64,000 bases of DNA from Paguma larvata (Eukaryota > Chordata > Mammalia > Carnivora > Viverridae): the NCBI GenBank assembly GCA_030068075.1, contig CM057843.1, positions 15,766,001 to 15,830,000 of the forward strand, in the 5' to 3' direction. Shown one piece after another: positions 54,655 to 64,000 of this stretch. The notes below the pieces were generated by a model. The model was given only the letters and a program-made list of their open reading frames with translations. It was not told the origin of the DNA and searched no databases. How positions within the stretch are numbered: position 1 is the first letter of the stretch; each line of letters starts with the position of its first letter. The position numbers were made by a program, and so were the translations under genes.

Positions 54655-54868
54655 TTAAAATTTTTTTAAATGTTTCTTTACTTTTGAGAGAGAGACAGAG
54701 ACAGAGTATGAGCTGGGAGGGGCAAAGAGAGGGAAACACAGAATCTGAACAGGCTCCAGGCTCTGAGCTGTCAACACAGAGCCGGATGTGGGGCTCGAAC
54801 CCACGAACCGTGAGGTCATGACCTGAGCTGAAGCCGGACACTTAACCGACTGAGCCACCAAAGTGCCC
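54655..54868 (-). mobile_element. CAN SINE inside L2
   Basis: Minus strand. TSD ccattccaatgccttt / ccattcccctggcttt (13 of 16). Confidence 0.95.
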
Positions 54869-55670
54869 CCATTCCCCTGGCTTTATATCAATGGCCTGAT
54901 AACTCCTATATTTTCTGTCTCAATCCTAACATCTTCCTTCAACTTGAACTTGGGGTATCCAGTGGTTTCTTGTATACCTCTGTATGTATGTATCATAGAC
55001 ATCTCAAACTTAACATCCCTCCAACCACGCCCTTGATTTCTGCCTACCTCTCCTCAGGTGAAACCAAAAACAAATGAACACACACAAAGTGATCCTTTCC
55101 TAGGCTTTAGGGTCCCAACGATGGCAACGGATTCTTTCAGACACAAAACCTTAGCCCTCCTTGACATCTTTGTTTCTAATACTCAGAATCCAACACGTTA
55201 GCAAATTCTATCAACTGCGTTTCGAGAGTATATTGCAAGTTTGGCCGCTTCTCGCCACCTCCACTGCTACCACATGGGTCTCACCTGAACTATTGCAAGA
55301 ATTTTCTAAACATCTCCTCTCTACGTAGCCTATTCCCTGCAGGGAAGGCAGAGGGTTAACGCTCGCTGGATATCCCTTCTATGCTTGGGGGCGGGGGAGG
55401 AGGGGAAGCTTCCCATCTTGTTTAGTTTAAGATCTGTCTCTCGTCATGGGTTACAGGGTCCTACAAACCTTTGCTGCTGGCTACCCCTGGGACCTCCTGT
55501 CCCGCAAATCTCTCCCTGGCTCTGCTCTAGGCACACCGCTCCCTAGGCTGTTTTGCAGTCACTGGGGGTGTTGGCCTTCTTCAGAGACTTTCACTTGCTG
55601 GTCACGTCTTCTTTCAAATGTCTCACTTACTTCAGGGCTCACTTACTCTCCTTGTAAAGCTTAGCTTCCA

Positions 55671-56289
55671 GTGTGGTTTGGAAGTGGGGTGGAATAAGGT
55701 TGGTGGGCAATACAATCAAAAACCCAGAAATGAATTTTTGTGTCTAGTCATGCTATTGGTGATGCAGCAAAGTAATAAAACAGAGCAAGGGGCTAGAAAG
55801 GGCTGGAGGGGGAGGAGGATGCCATGTGAGATGCGGTAACCAGGGAAAGACTGTCTGACGTGGTGACATTTGAATGACAGCCTTAAGGAAATAGCTTCTA
55901 TTTTACAAAGTCTTGAGTGACAAGTTTGGGGAAGGCAGGCAGCGACACTTGGCTTTTCTACATTTTACCTAGTCTTCTCCATCTTATGTACATCTTCCCA
56001 ATTTCTCTCGAATTACCGAACCCTTGAGGAAATAATATATGATACCAGCTGTTGCTCAAAAGATTAGAGACGCTGGGAGAGTCCTTCTCTTAAGCAGAAT
56101 ATTTAGCCGCGTGTGTGCCAGAATGAACAGGAACAGATGTGATTTTTTTCTTTACTCCAAATTTTATTTCCTTTCTTGTCTTATAAGATTTTTTTTTATC
56201 ACTTCCAAAGCAATAAAAAAGAAAGAACGGGTCTGTGTTATTTCTTGATTTCGTGGAAATATAGCCAATGCTTCATCTGCAAGTTCGAG
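55671..56289. other. Intergenic DNA, no gene; possible old repeat near 55800-55900
   Basis: accagggaaagactgtctga cgtggtgacatttgaatgac is reminiscent of an ancient mammalian repeat whose family I cannot fix. Confidence 0.4.
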
Positions 56290-57380
56290 CTTAATCCTGG
56301 TATAGAGTTGCATATATTCTCAATTATATCAAGCCTACTAAGAGTTTTGCCTTGTCCTAAGATTTTGCGTTTTATCACATGCACTTCAGCCTCCGCGAGA
56401 GGGAATATACCTTTCTTATCTAACAGTGGGATGATTCTGTTATCCCAACTCCTAGTATCCTTATACTATCCTTATAACGCTAATCCTAGCGTTAGTTCTG
56501 CTTCGCGGTGATGTATATTTCTGTTGTTACACTCCCGGAGTCTGTTTGTTTAACTTAGAATATGACATTTATACTCACAAGCAAGACTGACAAAACGCTC
56601 CTTTCTTTGCTTTGATGAATTGTTGAATCAGAGCTATAGGAGAGCTGCGAAAGAATCAAAAAGCTCCTTTTCTAATATGTTCAGGCGTAATTTAAATAGC
56701 ATATGTCATATATGGTACTTAAAACTTCGAAAAAAAATTTCTCATGAATCCTCTTGCATTGGTGTTGTTCTGAAAGGCAGTGCCTTACTTCATTTTATAT
56801 TTTCTTTCGTGGTTAGAGCTACCTTTAGAGCTTTGATTTCATTTTTGTGAAAATTCTTAAAAATTATAATTTACTCTAAAATTACCTATTTCATCTATTT
56901 TTCCAATATACCAGATAGAGTCGTATAAACCATTTACTATTTTATTGAATTTTCTCTGTATCTGCTTCTTCATTTTGTGTATTTGTATCTTCTTTATTTT
57001 CGATTAGGATAAAACGAGTGCTCCTACCATTTAATTACTTTTGGAAAGAGTTCTTGATTCAATTAATGGATTCTCCTGGTCTTCTGTTCTCTAATTCAGT
57101 TAAGAAACTTTATGATTCTTTGTGTAGCTCGTGTCTGCTCATACCTTTGGGGAGCACTATTTTACGGAAGAGTATATTTTAGATTATCTCGAACTGTTCC
57201 TTAGGCTGATAAATTTTCTCTCATAATATTTATCTTTTATATTCTCCATCTATACTCCGGAGAGACTTCCTGAATTGATGGCCTAGCTCGCTAATTTGAG
57301 TTTTTATGCTTTGTTCTATTTTCTGATTGTTCATTTATTCATGATGGCCTGATTGTGCTTCATCAACATTGAATTTTGCT
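56290..57380 (-). mobile_element. Old L1 ORF2 fragment, minus strand
   Basis: Complement of L1 ORF2: agagctacctttagagcttt gatttcatttttgtg, tatttcatctatttttcc, gaaagagttcttgattcaat taatgg. It stops where plus-strand L1M begins. The outer limits are uncertain. Confidence 0.55.
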
Positions 57381-57399
57381 GAGAGCAGAAAGTAAAAAG

Positions 57400-59790
57400 A
57401 AAAGACTCTCTTGCAAAATGATATAACCACTCCGGGAGAGAGTTTGACAGTTCTTTATTAAGTTCAACATATAGTCACCCTACGACCCAGTAATATCACT
57501 CTTTGATATTTACTTAAGTGAATTAAAAGCTAGTGTTCACACAAAAATCTGGATACAGGTATTTATAGCAGCCATAATCAACGCAATCAACGTAATTCGT
57601 GATCCATAATGAACAAAAACTGGAAATAATCAATATAATCTTCTAAATATCAGTCAATAAACTGTGGTACATCCATACAACAGAATACTAGTCAACGATA
57701 AAAAGGACTAGTGATCAATTCACCCAACAACATGCCTAAATCTTAAATCCATCTCGTTAAGTGAAAGAAGCCAGATCTCAAAATCTATATAGTATATGAT
57801 CCCACTTACAAGGTTTTTTAGAAAAGGCAAAAGTCTAAAAATGGAAAGCAGCTCATGGGTGGCCAGGGGCTAGGGAGCTACAAAGGCAGTCCTTAGAGAG
57901 CCTTAGAGTCACCGAACTGTTCACTATGGTGTTGTGGTGGTGAATGCATAATCTATGCATTTCTTCAAAACCGACGGAACTACACATCATGATAGTGAAC
58001 CTCGATGTATGCAAACTAAAGAATCATCATCATCATTATGATCATAAAACATCGTCAGGAAATCCTGGATGAAATATGAGCTGTCACCAATGAATCAAAC
58101 TGTATTATATGTGTGAGACAGAATCGCACTGAGGGGATGGGGGAAGACAAGGAGATGACCGAAGTTACTTTGGAAACAATGTTTTGACTGGAACCTGTAA
58201 GACTAAAGACAAAAAGGACAGTTTATAAACACTGTATTTTAGTTGGTAAAGGATCTCACGGTGATGCAGGTTAGCGATTCTGAAACTGGTGAGGACCAGA
58301 TGTCTCACCATTGAAGAGGAAGAATTACCAATTGGCAAGGAGGAAAGGCTACAATGAACCCTATGATACTCGATTACAATAGATGATATTAGTACAAACT
58401 CATGTTAGCTTTATACACACACACAGAATAGACACAGAAATAACTACAGACATGTGTGAATACATGTGTCTGTTTACGTATAACTATTTCCTAGCTCTGG
58501 CCACTGGGAGCACCTAGAAACAGTAATACCCCAATGGCAACAAGCAACATATTGCATCAATCTTGGTTTCTAAATACCATTCTCTAATAAGAGGGACAAG
58601 GGAGCCCTTGAGAAGTGGATTTTTCTTGGGCTTAGACAGGAAAATACAAGATAGGGCTGGAGTATCTTCCAGTGATAGAAAGAAGAAATGTTGAGCGGGA
58701 AAGAAAGGATGGAGGCATGAGACACAGAAGCCAGCCCTTTGAAAGAGCCCCAAATGGTTAGAACTGAAGTAACATAAGAAACAAATAGAGAAAATAGTAT
58801 TGAATTATAACCCAAAGTATAAATATACTTGATATACACAAGGGCACAAACAAAGAAATGGGAGGAAAGACAAATCTTTAAAGAAAAATCCCAGGTAACA
58901 TATGTAGATACGCCCACCGCGGGAGTGGAGCTTAATTCTCCCCTCCTCTCGAGTATACGTTGGACTTGGAAACTCATTTCCAAAGTACAGAGTGTGGAAA
59001 AGAAACACTAGTAGCTTTACAGTGGAGAAACCTGGCGACCACTACTTTAACCAGATGGTCAAGGTTAACATCACCAGTGGGATGGTGGTGATAACGTGTG
59101 CCCCTGATGGGGTCTGACGAGAAGGGCACTCTACGTATGTGGTATTTTCTCCCCAAACGCACAAGCCCAGTTTAGTCGTGAGAAAAACAGACAAGCTCAG
59201 ATTGAGAATCATTCCATAAAATACCAACTGGCTCTTCAAAAACATCAAGGTTTTAAAAGACTGAGAAACTGTCAGTGACCAGAGGAAACTAAGGAGACAC
59301 AATGACTGAACAATGAATGAACTTGGAACAAAAAAGGGTCTTTAGTCAAAAACTGGTGAAAACCAAACAACGTATGGAGTTCGGTTACTAATAATTTACT
59401 CACGTTCTTAATTTTGATAAATGCACCATGATTACATACGGTGCTAACATTAAGGGGAATCAGATGAAGAGTATGCAGGAACACTGGATTATCTTCACAA
59501 CTTCTCTGTAAATCCAAAATTATTCTTAATAGTGGTGCCTGGGCAGCTCAGTTGGTTAAGCATCTCACTTCTGATTTCAGCTTAAGTCATGATCTCATAG
59601 TTCGTGAGATGGAGCCATGTGTCAGGCTCTGCCCTGACAGTGTGGAGCCTGCTTGGGATTTTCTCTCTCCCTCTCTCTCTGCCCCCCCAGACGAGTGTGT
59701 GTATATGTGTGTGTGTGTGCGTGCGTGCGCGTGCATGCTCTCTCTCTCGAAAAAAAAAATAAATAAACTTTAAAATTATTCCCAAATAAA
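57400..59790 (+). mobile_element. L1M 3' portion (ORF2 end and long 3' UTR)
   Basis: Begins with ORF2 C-terminal DNA (cctacgacccagtaatatca, gtatttatagcagccataat, gtacatccatacaacagaat actagtc, gtgaaagaagccagatctca). Passes tggtggtgaatgcataatct and a long 3' UTR (gtggagaaacctggcgacca, gagaagggcactctacgtat, gactgagaaactgtcagtga, tctctgtaaatccaaaatta) to its A-rich end. It is about 2.2 kb without the SINE at 59532. The minus frames 58514-59517 are antisense to it and not genes. Confidence 0.85.
59532..59771 (+). mobile_element. CAN SINE with internal TG/CG repeat
   Basis: Inserted in the L1M terminus; TSD aaaattattc at 59516-59525 and 59772-59781. The CT-rich region carries a TG/TA/CG alternating run (about 59694-59737) not seen in the other copies. 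Confidence 0.94.
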
Positions 59791-59805
59791 AGATCTCTTA
59801 GAGTG

Positions 59806-60531
59806 TTTTTTGTTTGTTTCTTACAGAACTATCTCATCAGGGACAGGGAGTGAAGGTAGGAGATATTTGCTCCAAAAGTTCAGGGAAACATTCCAATCGC
59901 CTTTTCTTCTCACACCTGGGGATATTTCTCCAGTTGGCCATTCGGAGACTGGGAGGTTTTTGTTCCCTCTGGGGGGCAGAGATAGGTTCTCTCACACACT
60001 CTGCACAACTCTTTGTCTGGGAGCGACCTGTCCCATTGGCAGCCCCAAACGGGCTGGGACAAAGTCCTCTTTGACTGAGCCCCACCTCCACGGGAACCCA
60101 CTGCCCCGTGATCACTGTGGTCTGGCCCCGTCGGTGTCTCTGAGCGACCTGAGCTCTGATACCTCGGCACCATTGAGATCTCACGGGCTGGAGCTCCCAA
60201 CAGTGCTCGTCTGTCCTAGACTTGGAATCAGTGGATGTTACTGCTGGAAAATGGGTCCTCACTTTCTCTCTCGGTGGGCGTCCCTTCCATGTTTCTTGGA
60301 GAGTGTTGGGTTTGGCCTTTGCACTCCGTGATCTTTCACCTTTATTTTTATTCCCTGCTGAAACCCTGTAAAATTCCACCTAGTGGGAGAGTCCTTTCTT
60401 ACGCCGTGGTGGTGATGGACAGTTTTCCTCACGTGGGCTTGCTCAAAGTCGGCAGAAATCATGAGGGAGAAGGGGTCAAGTATGCTGACTTTGCCCTTCT
60501 AACCGAGCCGGTGATTCAGAATGCAGCATCT
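59806..60531. other. Unexplained block open on both strands
   Basis: Plus frame 59810-60331 (173 codons) and minus frame 59837-60379 (180 codons) overlap almost completely; the start has an acceptor-like tgtttgtttcttacag. Moderate GC with scattered CpG, no TE recognised, no domain in either frame. It could be an exon of a non-coding RNA, an unrecognised LTR, or unique DNA that lacks stops by composition. Confidence 0.3.
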
Positions 60532-60547
60532 TAGAATTTAACAACCT

Positions 60548-60774
60548 TGGGGCACCTGGATGGCTCAGTTGGTTGAGCGTCTGACTTTGGCTCAGGTCAT
60601 GATCTCACGGTCCATGAGTTCGAGGCCTGCGTCAGGCTCTGTGCTGACAGCTCAGACCCTGGAGCCTGCTTCAGATTCTGTGTCTCCCTCTCTCTCTGCC
60701 TCTCCCCAACTCGTGCTCTGTCTCTCTCTCACTCTCTCAAAAATAAATAAAGATTTAAAAAAGTTAAAAAAAAA
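60548..60774 (+). mobile_element. CAN SINE, young
   Basis: Complete element. Perfect 15-bp TSD agaatttaacaacct at 60533-60547 and 60775-60789. Confidence 0.97.
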
Positions 60775-60789
60775 AGAATTTAACAACCT

Positions 60790-61045
60790 AAAGACAACAA
60801 ATCATTAGAGAATGCTTTTATTCTGGCATTGGGAATCATTCAAAGCCAAGAACCAAACGGGAAAACAAACAAACCAACCAATCTGAACTTACATTTCTGT
60901 GTCAGTGTGGAGAATAAAGTATAAAGTAACTCTCTATAATCTCCGTTAATGATGAGATGTATAATTAGATGAAATGAGACAAGACAAACTGTATGTTTCA
61001 TTCGGTTTCAGACGTAAAATTTCTCCTAAAATGCCATTGGAAGTA
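60790..61045. other. Intergenic DNA, no gene seen
   Basis: AT-rich unique sequence. Confidence 0.5.
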
Positions 61046-61056
61046 TACATTTTTTT

Positions 61057-61281
61057 AAAATTTTATTATTATTTTTTTAATGTTTATTTATTTTTGAGAC
61101 AGAGAGAGACAGAGCATGAGTGGGGGAGGGGCAGAGAGAGAGGGAGACACAGAATCCGAAAAAGGCTCCAGGCTCTGAGCTGTCAGCACAGAGCCCGACG
61201 TGGGGCTCGAACTCACAGACCGTGAGATCATGACCTGAGCCGAAGTTGGACGCTCAACCGACTGAGCCACCCAGGGGCCCC
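61057..61281 (-). mobile_element. CAN SINE
   Basis: Complete minus-strand element; TSD tacattttttt at 61046-61056 and about 61282-61292. The 83- and 92-codon frames are SINE translation. Confidence 0.96.
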
Positions 61282-61292
61282 TACATTTTTTT

Positions 61293-62116
61293 TTATGGTA
61301 AAGTTTTGCTTTGTTTCTTTCAGAAAATGGAGTGCAAATGAGATACCGGATTCTGCACCTCGTCACCCTACTGGGCTTTTGAAATCCTCCTGGATGCGTC
61401 CTGTCGTCTAGGCATTTTTCTCTCCAGCCATCACAGGCGCTCGCTGGTATTGGAAGATGGACTCAGTGTGTTTGGGTTGCTGTTCAAATCCCCCCAGCCT
61501 CGAGAAATAGAGGCAGGGCTGAGTGGGTTTTCTCCAGGTCCATACATGGAAACAGAGGTCAGAAAAGAGGCAGTTGCGGCTGGAAATGGTCACAGCAGAA
61601 AAGGCACCGCTTCCTTCCTGGCGGTGGCCTGTGGAAAGGGAGGGAGCCAGACTCACCAACTACTTCTTCTTTAGTTAATACGCCACCATGCCTAAGGAGA
61701 GCCAACATTCCTCAGGTGGACCCCAGCCCCACACATATATCTGTTCTCAGTGTGTTGTCAGAGGCATCTAGAGGGTTCTGCGTTCCCGTCTGCCACCAGG
61801 CAATTTCTCTGTAGTTTATTGTTGCCTTCAGTCCCTGCTGATTCAAAATAGCGAGCTTTCCTCTTCTCCTTTCTCTCTTAGTACATTTTCCCTTCAAGAG
61901 GGGTGATTTGCATATTCATAAGCCCTTACCTCCATCCACCCTTACCTGCTCTCTATTTTTCAGGAATCCTACAAAGTCTCTGGTACCGGCTATGGTTCTT
62001 TCTCAGCTTCCAGGAGCAATGTGCATTCCCTCCTAAAGTCTGTACTAGATTCTTTGGTCTACTCCCCGGGAATTTGGGGGTCATCGAATTCACTGGGCTC
62101 AGAGTCCACTGCTGTA
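61293..62116. other. Intergenic DNA, no gene seen
   Basis: Overlapping frames at 61408-61674 on both strands have no domain. The part near 61960-62116 may belong to the L2 that ends at 62505. Confidence 0.45.
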
Positions 62117-62134
62117 CCGGAAATCTCTGTTTTT

Positions 62135-62356
62135 TTTTTTTTAAGAAATTTTTTTTAACGTTTATTTATTTCTGAGAGATTGAGACAGAGCATGAGAGGT
62201 GGAGGAGTAGAGAGAGAGGGAGACACAGAGTCCGAAGCAGGCTCTAGGCTCCGAGCTGTCAGCACAGAGCCCGACGCGGGGCTCGAACTCACGGACCATG
62301 AGATCATGACCTGAGCTGAAGTTGGCCGCCCAACCAACTGAGCCACCCAGGCGCAC
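62135..62356 (-). mobile_element. CAN SINE, young
   Basis: Complete minus-strand element. Perfect 18-bp TSD ccggaaatctctgttttt-type repeat at 62117-62134 and 62357-62374. Confidence 0.97.
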
Positions 62357-62384
62357 CCGGAAATCTCTGTTTTTATTCAATTCC

Positions 62385-62505
62385 CCAGGTACATCTTTCT
62401 TTCTCGGATACGAAACTCCTCCCCGATATACTTCTTTGGTTCACCAGAGCCTCGCCCATAAGACACTCAATAAATATTTGCTGAACGGTTGGATTGAAAG
62501 GGTAT
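62385..62505 (+). mobile_element. L2 3'-end fragment
   Basis: cgcccataagacactcaata aatatttgctgaacggttgg is the L2 terminus (ggtgctcaataaatatttgttgaatg). Confidence 0.75.
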
Positions 62506-63207
62506 TCACTTTCATTTCGTCACCGCGATGGCCCTTCCAGATGGAAGACACTACTTTTCAGTCTTGGCTTTCTCTTGGCGACACACCGTCCAAGTTAGCC
62601 ACTGGTTGTTAGGTGAGACTAATCCGTGTCCTGTAATGTCCCTCATCTACCTGGCCCCTGAGCACACATTCTATACGGGCCTCTGTCACCACAGGCCCCA
62701 TGCAGGCAACTGCTGGTAGACAAAGACTTCTCCCCAGGAGCAAACTCCGTAAATGGCTCCCCACGCGGAACGCAGCAGGAGGTATGCAAGAATGACAATG
62801 AGGTTGCACCCCGTGAGTCCTGCGCTGTGGACAAAGAACAATTCTTGATAGAATGAGGGGGCGGAAGCAGTCTGGAGATTAAAAAGAAAAAATCCTGCCT
62901 GTCATCCTATTGCAAGGAGCTATATATTCGAATTTTATCTGGTGGATGCGATTCTCTTTGATCAGGTTGGCCGTTTGAAGGGATTTGGAGCAGAATGGAT
63001 AATCCGAACTTTGAGCATAAATCAGGGGCTGTGGGCTGATGGATGCCTGGCACTTTCTTATGATAATGTGTGATTGGTGGGTGACGGGGAAAATACCACA
63101 ATCTTATCTTCGTGCAACAGCAGCCAAAGGAGGGGGAAGTCTTGAGTCCAAAAGGAAGAGGGGGCGGAGGCATAATAGTAGGGTTTTCTTTTTCTTCCTT
63201 TCTCCTC
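62506..63207. other. Intergenic DNA, no gene seen
   Basis: Short overlapping frames on both strands without features. Confidence 0.5.
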
Positions 63208-63270
63208 TTCTTCTTCTTCTTCTTCTTCTTCTTCTTCTTCTTCTTCTTCTTCTTCTTCTTCTTCTTCTTC
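63208..63270 (+). repeat. (TTC)21 microsatellite
   Basis: Twenty-one uninterrupted TTC units (GAA on the minus strand), then T8. Poly-Leu, poly-Phe and poly-Arg/Lys frames here are repeat translation. Confidence 0.98.
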
Positions 63271-63278
63271 TTTTTTTT

Positions 63279-64000
63279 AACAGAGATTGTGAAACTGAGC
63301 CAAAAATGCTCTGGACCATGGCTGGAAATGCAGCATTTCAGAACTTGATGGTGGCCAAGTACCAAAGTAGCTGGGCAAGAGCTGGGGTAACGGGCAATCC
63401 TTTCTCCCTGGTGATGTTTAATTTGCTGTCGTTAGAATTTCGGAGAATGTGGGCTGCTCCGGGCCTCTTCCTGGGGAATCCTTAGGTGTGAATGGGAGAA
63501 GAACCTACTGCCTGTCTGCCGAAGCATCTCCCGGAACACTCTAGACTTACGGGAAGTTTTCATCTTTCAGGAGGCACACACACCGGAGTCTGGGACCACG
63601 GGTCTGCCCAGGGAAGAACCCAGGAGGTAGCCAGGGACTCAGACTATACAGGGCAACTCTGCACCAGAGCAGATAAATGAACTCTCCCCACCCCCCCCCC
63701 ACCTTGGAGTGCTTAGTACCCCATCTTTATCACCACAAAAAAGGAAGAAAATGGAAGCCGGTATGATCTTAAACACCTAGTATATGACGACGGATTTCTT
63801 ACTGTTTTTTTAACCATGCAAATTCCAATGTCTGGCCCAATGCTTCCAAATGGTCTCTGTTTGCTAAGCAGGACTCGCCTGCCTGGGGGATACATGCTCA
63901 CGTGCATCTTGTTTCACTCACTAAGGGGGGGCAAAGACGGGGCGGTGGGGATGACAGGCTTCTAAATTAAGAACCGCAGTCCAGTGACCAATCGTCTGCA
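63279..64000. other. Intergenic DNA, no gene seen
   Basis: Unique-looking sequence with a C-rich run at 63687-63703. No repeat or convincing frame to the window end. Confidence 0.5.

Larger units (their letters stand above)
54200..55670 (+). mobile_element. L2 (CR1-clade) ORF2 reverse-transcriptase relic
   Basis: The longest L2 copy here. Landmarks in order: gtcaggtcaccaatgacctt, aattcaatggtcgtttttct (the LSAAFDTVDHSLL-type block, seen as aaatgtaacagcagccatg), ccatgggctcctggattccc, tcctcgaacctcttctcctg (the VLGPLLFS block), then after a SINE atatcaatggcctgataact (the YADD site, now with a stop), agacatctcaaacttaacat, ccgcttctcgccacctccac and a 3' part to about 55670. Multiple stops, a poly-T run and a SINE break it; not functional. 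Confidence 0.8.

Noticed and set aside
58514..59517. Cluster of minus-strand frames up to 137 codons
   Set aside because: Antisense to the L1M 3' UTR.
1569..62356. tRNA-like A and B boxes in about thirty places
   Set aside because: They are the tRNA-Lys-derived heads of CAN SINEs; no cloverleaf tRNA gene is present.
63039..63485. 148-codon plus frame and 152-codon minus frame with poly-Leu or poly-Lys
   Set aside because: Produced by the (TTC)21 tract.

Overview
This window is mammalian, non-coding, repeat-rich DNA, almost certainly from a cat-family (felid) carnivore. The evidence is about thirty tRNA-Lys-derived CAN SINEs. They start with the gcgcctgggtggctcag type of head, carry the felid-type body (gagttcgagcccc, cctggagcctgcttc), a CT-rich stretch and an A-rich AATAAA tail, and many keep 11-19 bp target-site duplications (TSDs). 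Carnivore L1 3' ends and ancient mammal-wide repeats (MIR, L2, MER5, MaLR LTRs, L1M) fill much of the rest. I found no convincing intact protein-coding gene, rRNA, functional tRNA, CRISPR array or bacterial-type operon. Open frames are short, and most lie inside SINEs, L1s or microsatellites.

Layout. 0-3.2 kb: three SINEs in unique DNA. 3.2-6.8 kb: the most repeat-poor stretch, with two microsatellites, a cluster of TAAT homeodomain-type sites in G/C-rich DNA (about 4.49-4.96 kb), two G-quadruplex motifs, and one protein-like minus-strand open segment (5690-6007). 6.8-9.2 kb: an old L1/HAL1-like piece, a very AT-rich block, and a 5' half of tRNA-Ile flanked by 16-bp direct repeats. 9.5-15 kb: MIR and LTR relics, including a solo MaLR LTR. 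15-20 kb: dense SINEs inside an old minus-strand L1M, with a double SINE insertion at one target. 20-21 kb: an 848-bp Tigger/pogo-like DNA element between TA dinucleotides. 21-35 kb: mostly unique DNA with MIR, L2, two MER5 elements and scattered SINEs. 35-49 kb: L2, several L1 layers, an MLT1-type LTR, a twin-primed (5'-inverted) L1 nested in an older L1M, and an L1 with a likely 3' transduction. 49-64 kb: SINEs, a 1.4-kb L2 reverse-transcriptase relic, a long L1M (57.4-59.8 kb), an unexplained block open on both strands (59.8-60.5 kb), and a (TTC)21 tract.

No set of genes works together here. The biology is retrotransposon activity plus possible regulatory DNA in the repeat-poor intervals. 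The signals most worth a second look are the tailless tRNA-Ile half retropseudogene, the L1 3' transduction, the Tigger-like element, the double SINE insertion, and the homeodomain-site cluster. Repeat family names come from recognition by eye, not from a database search; element class is firmer than subfamily.
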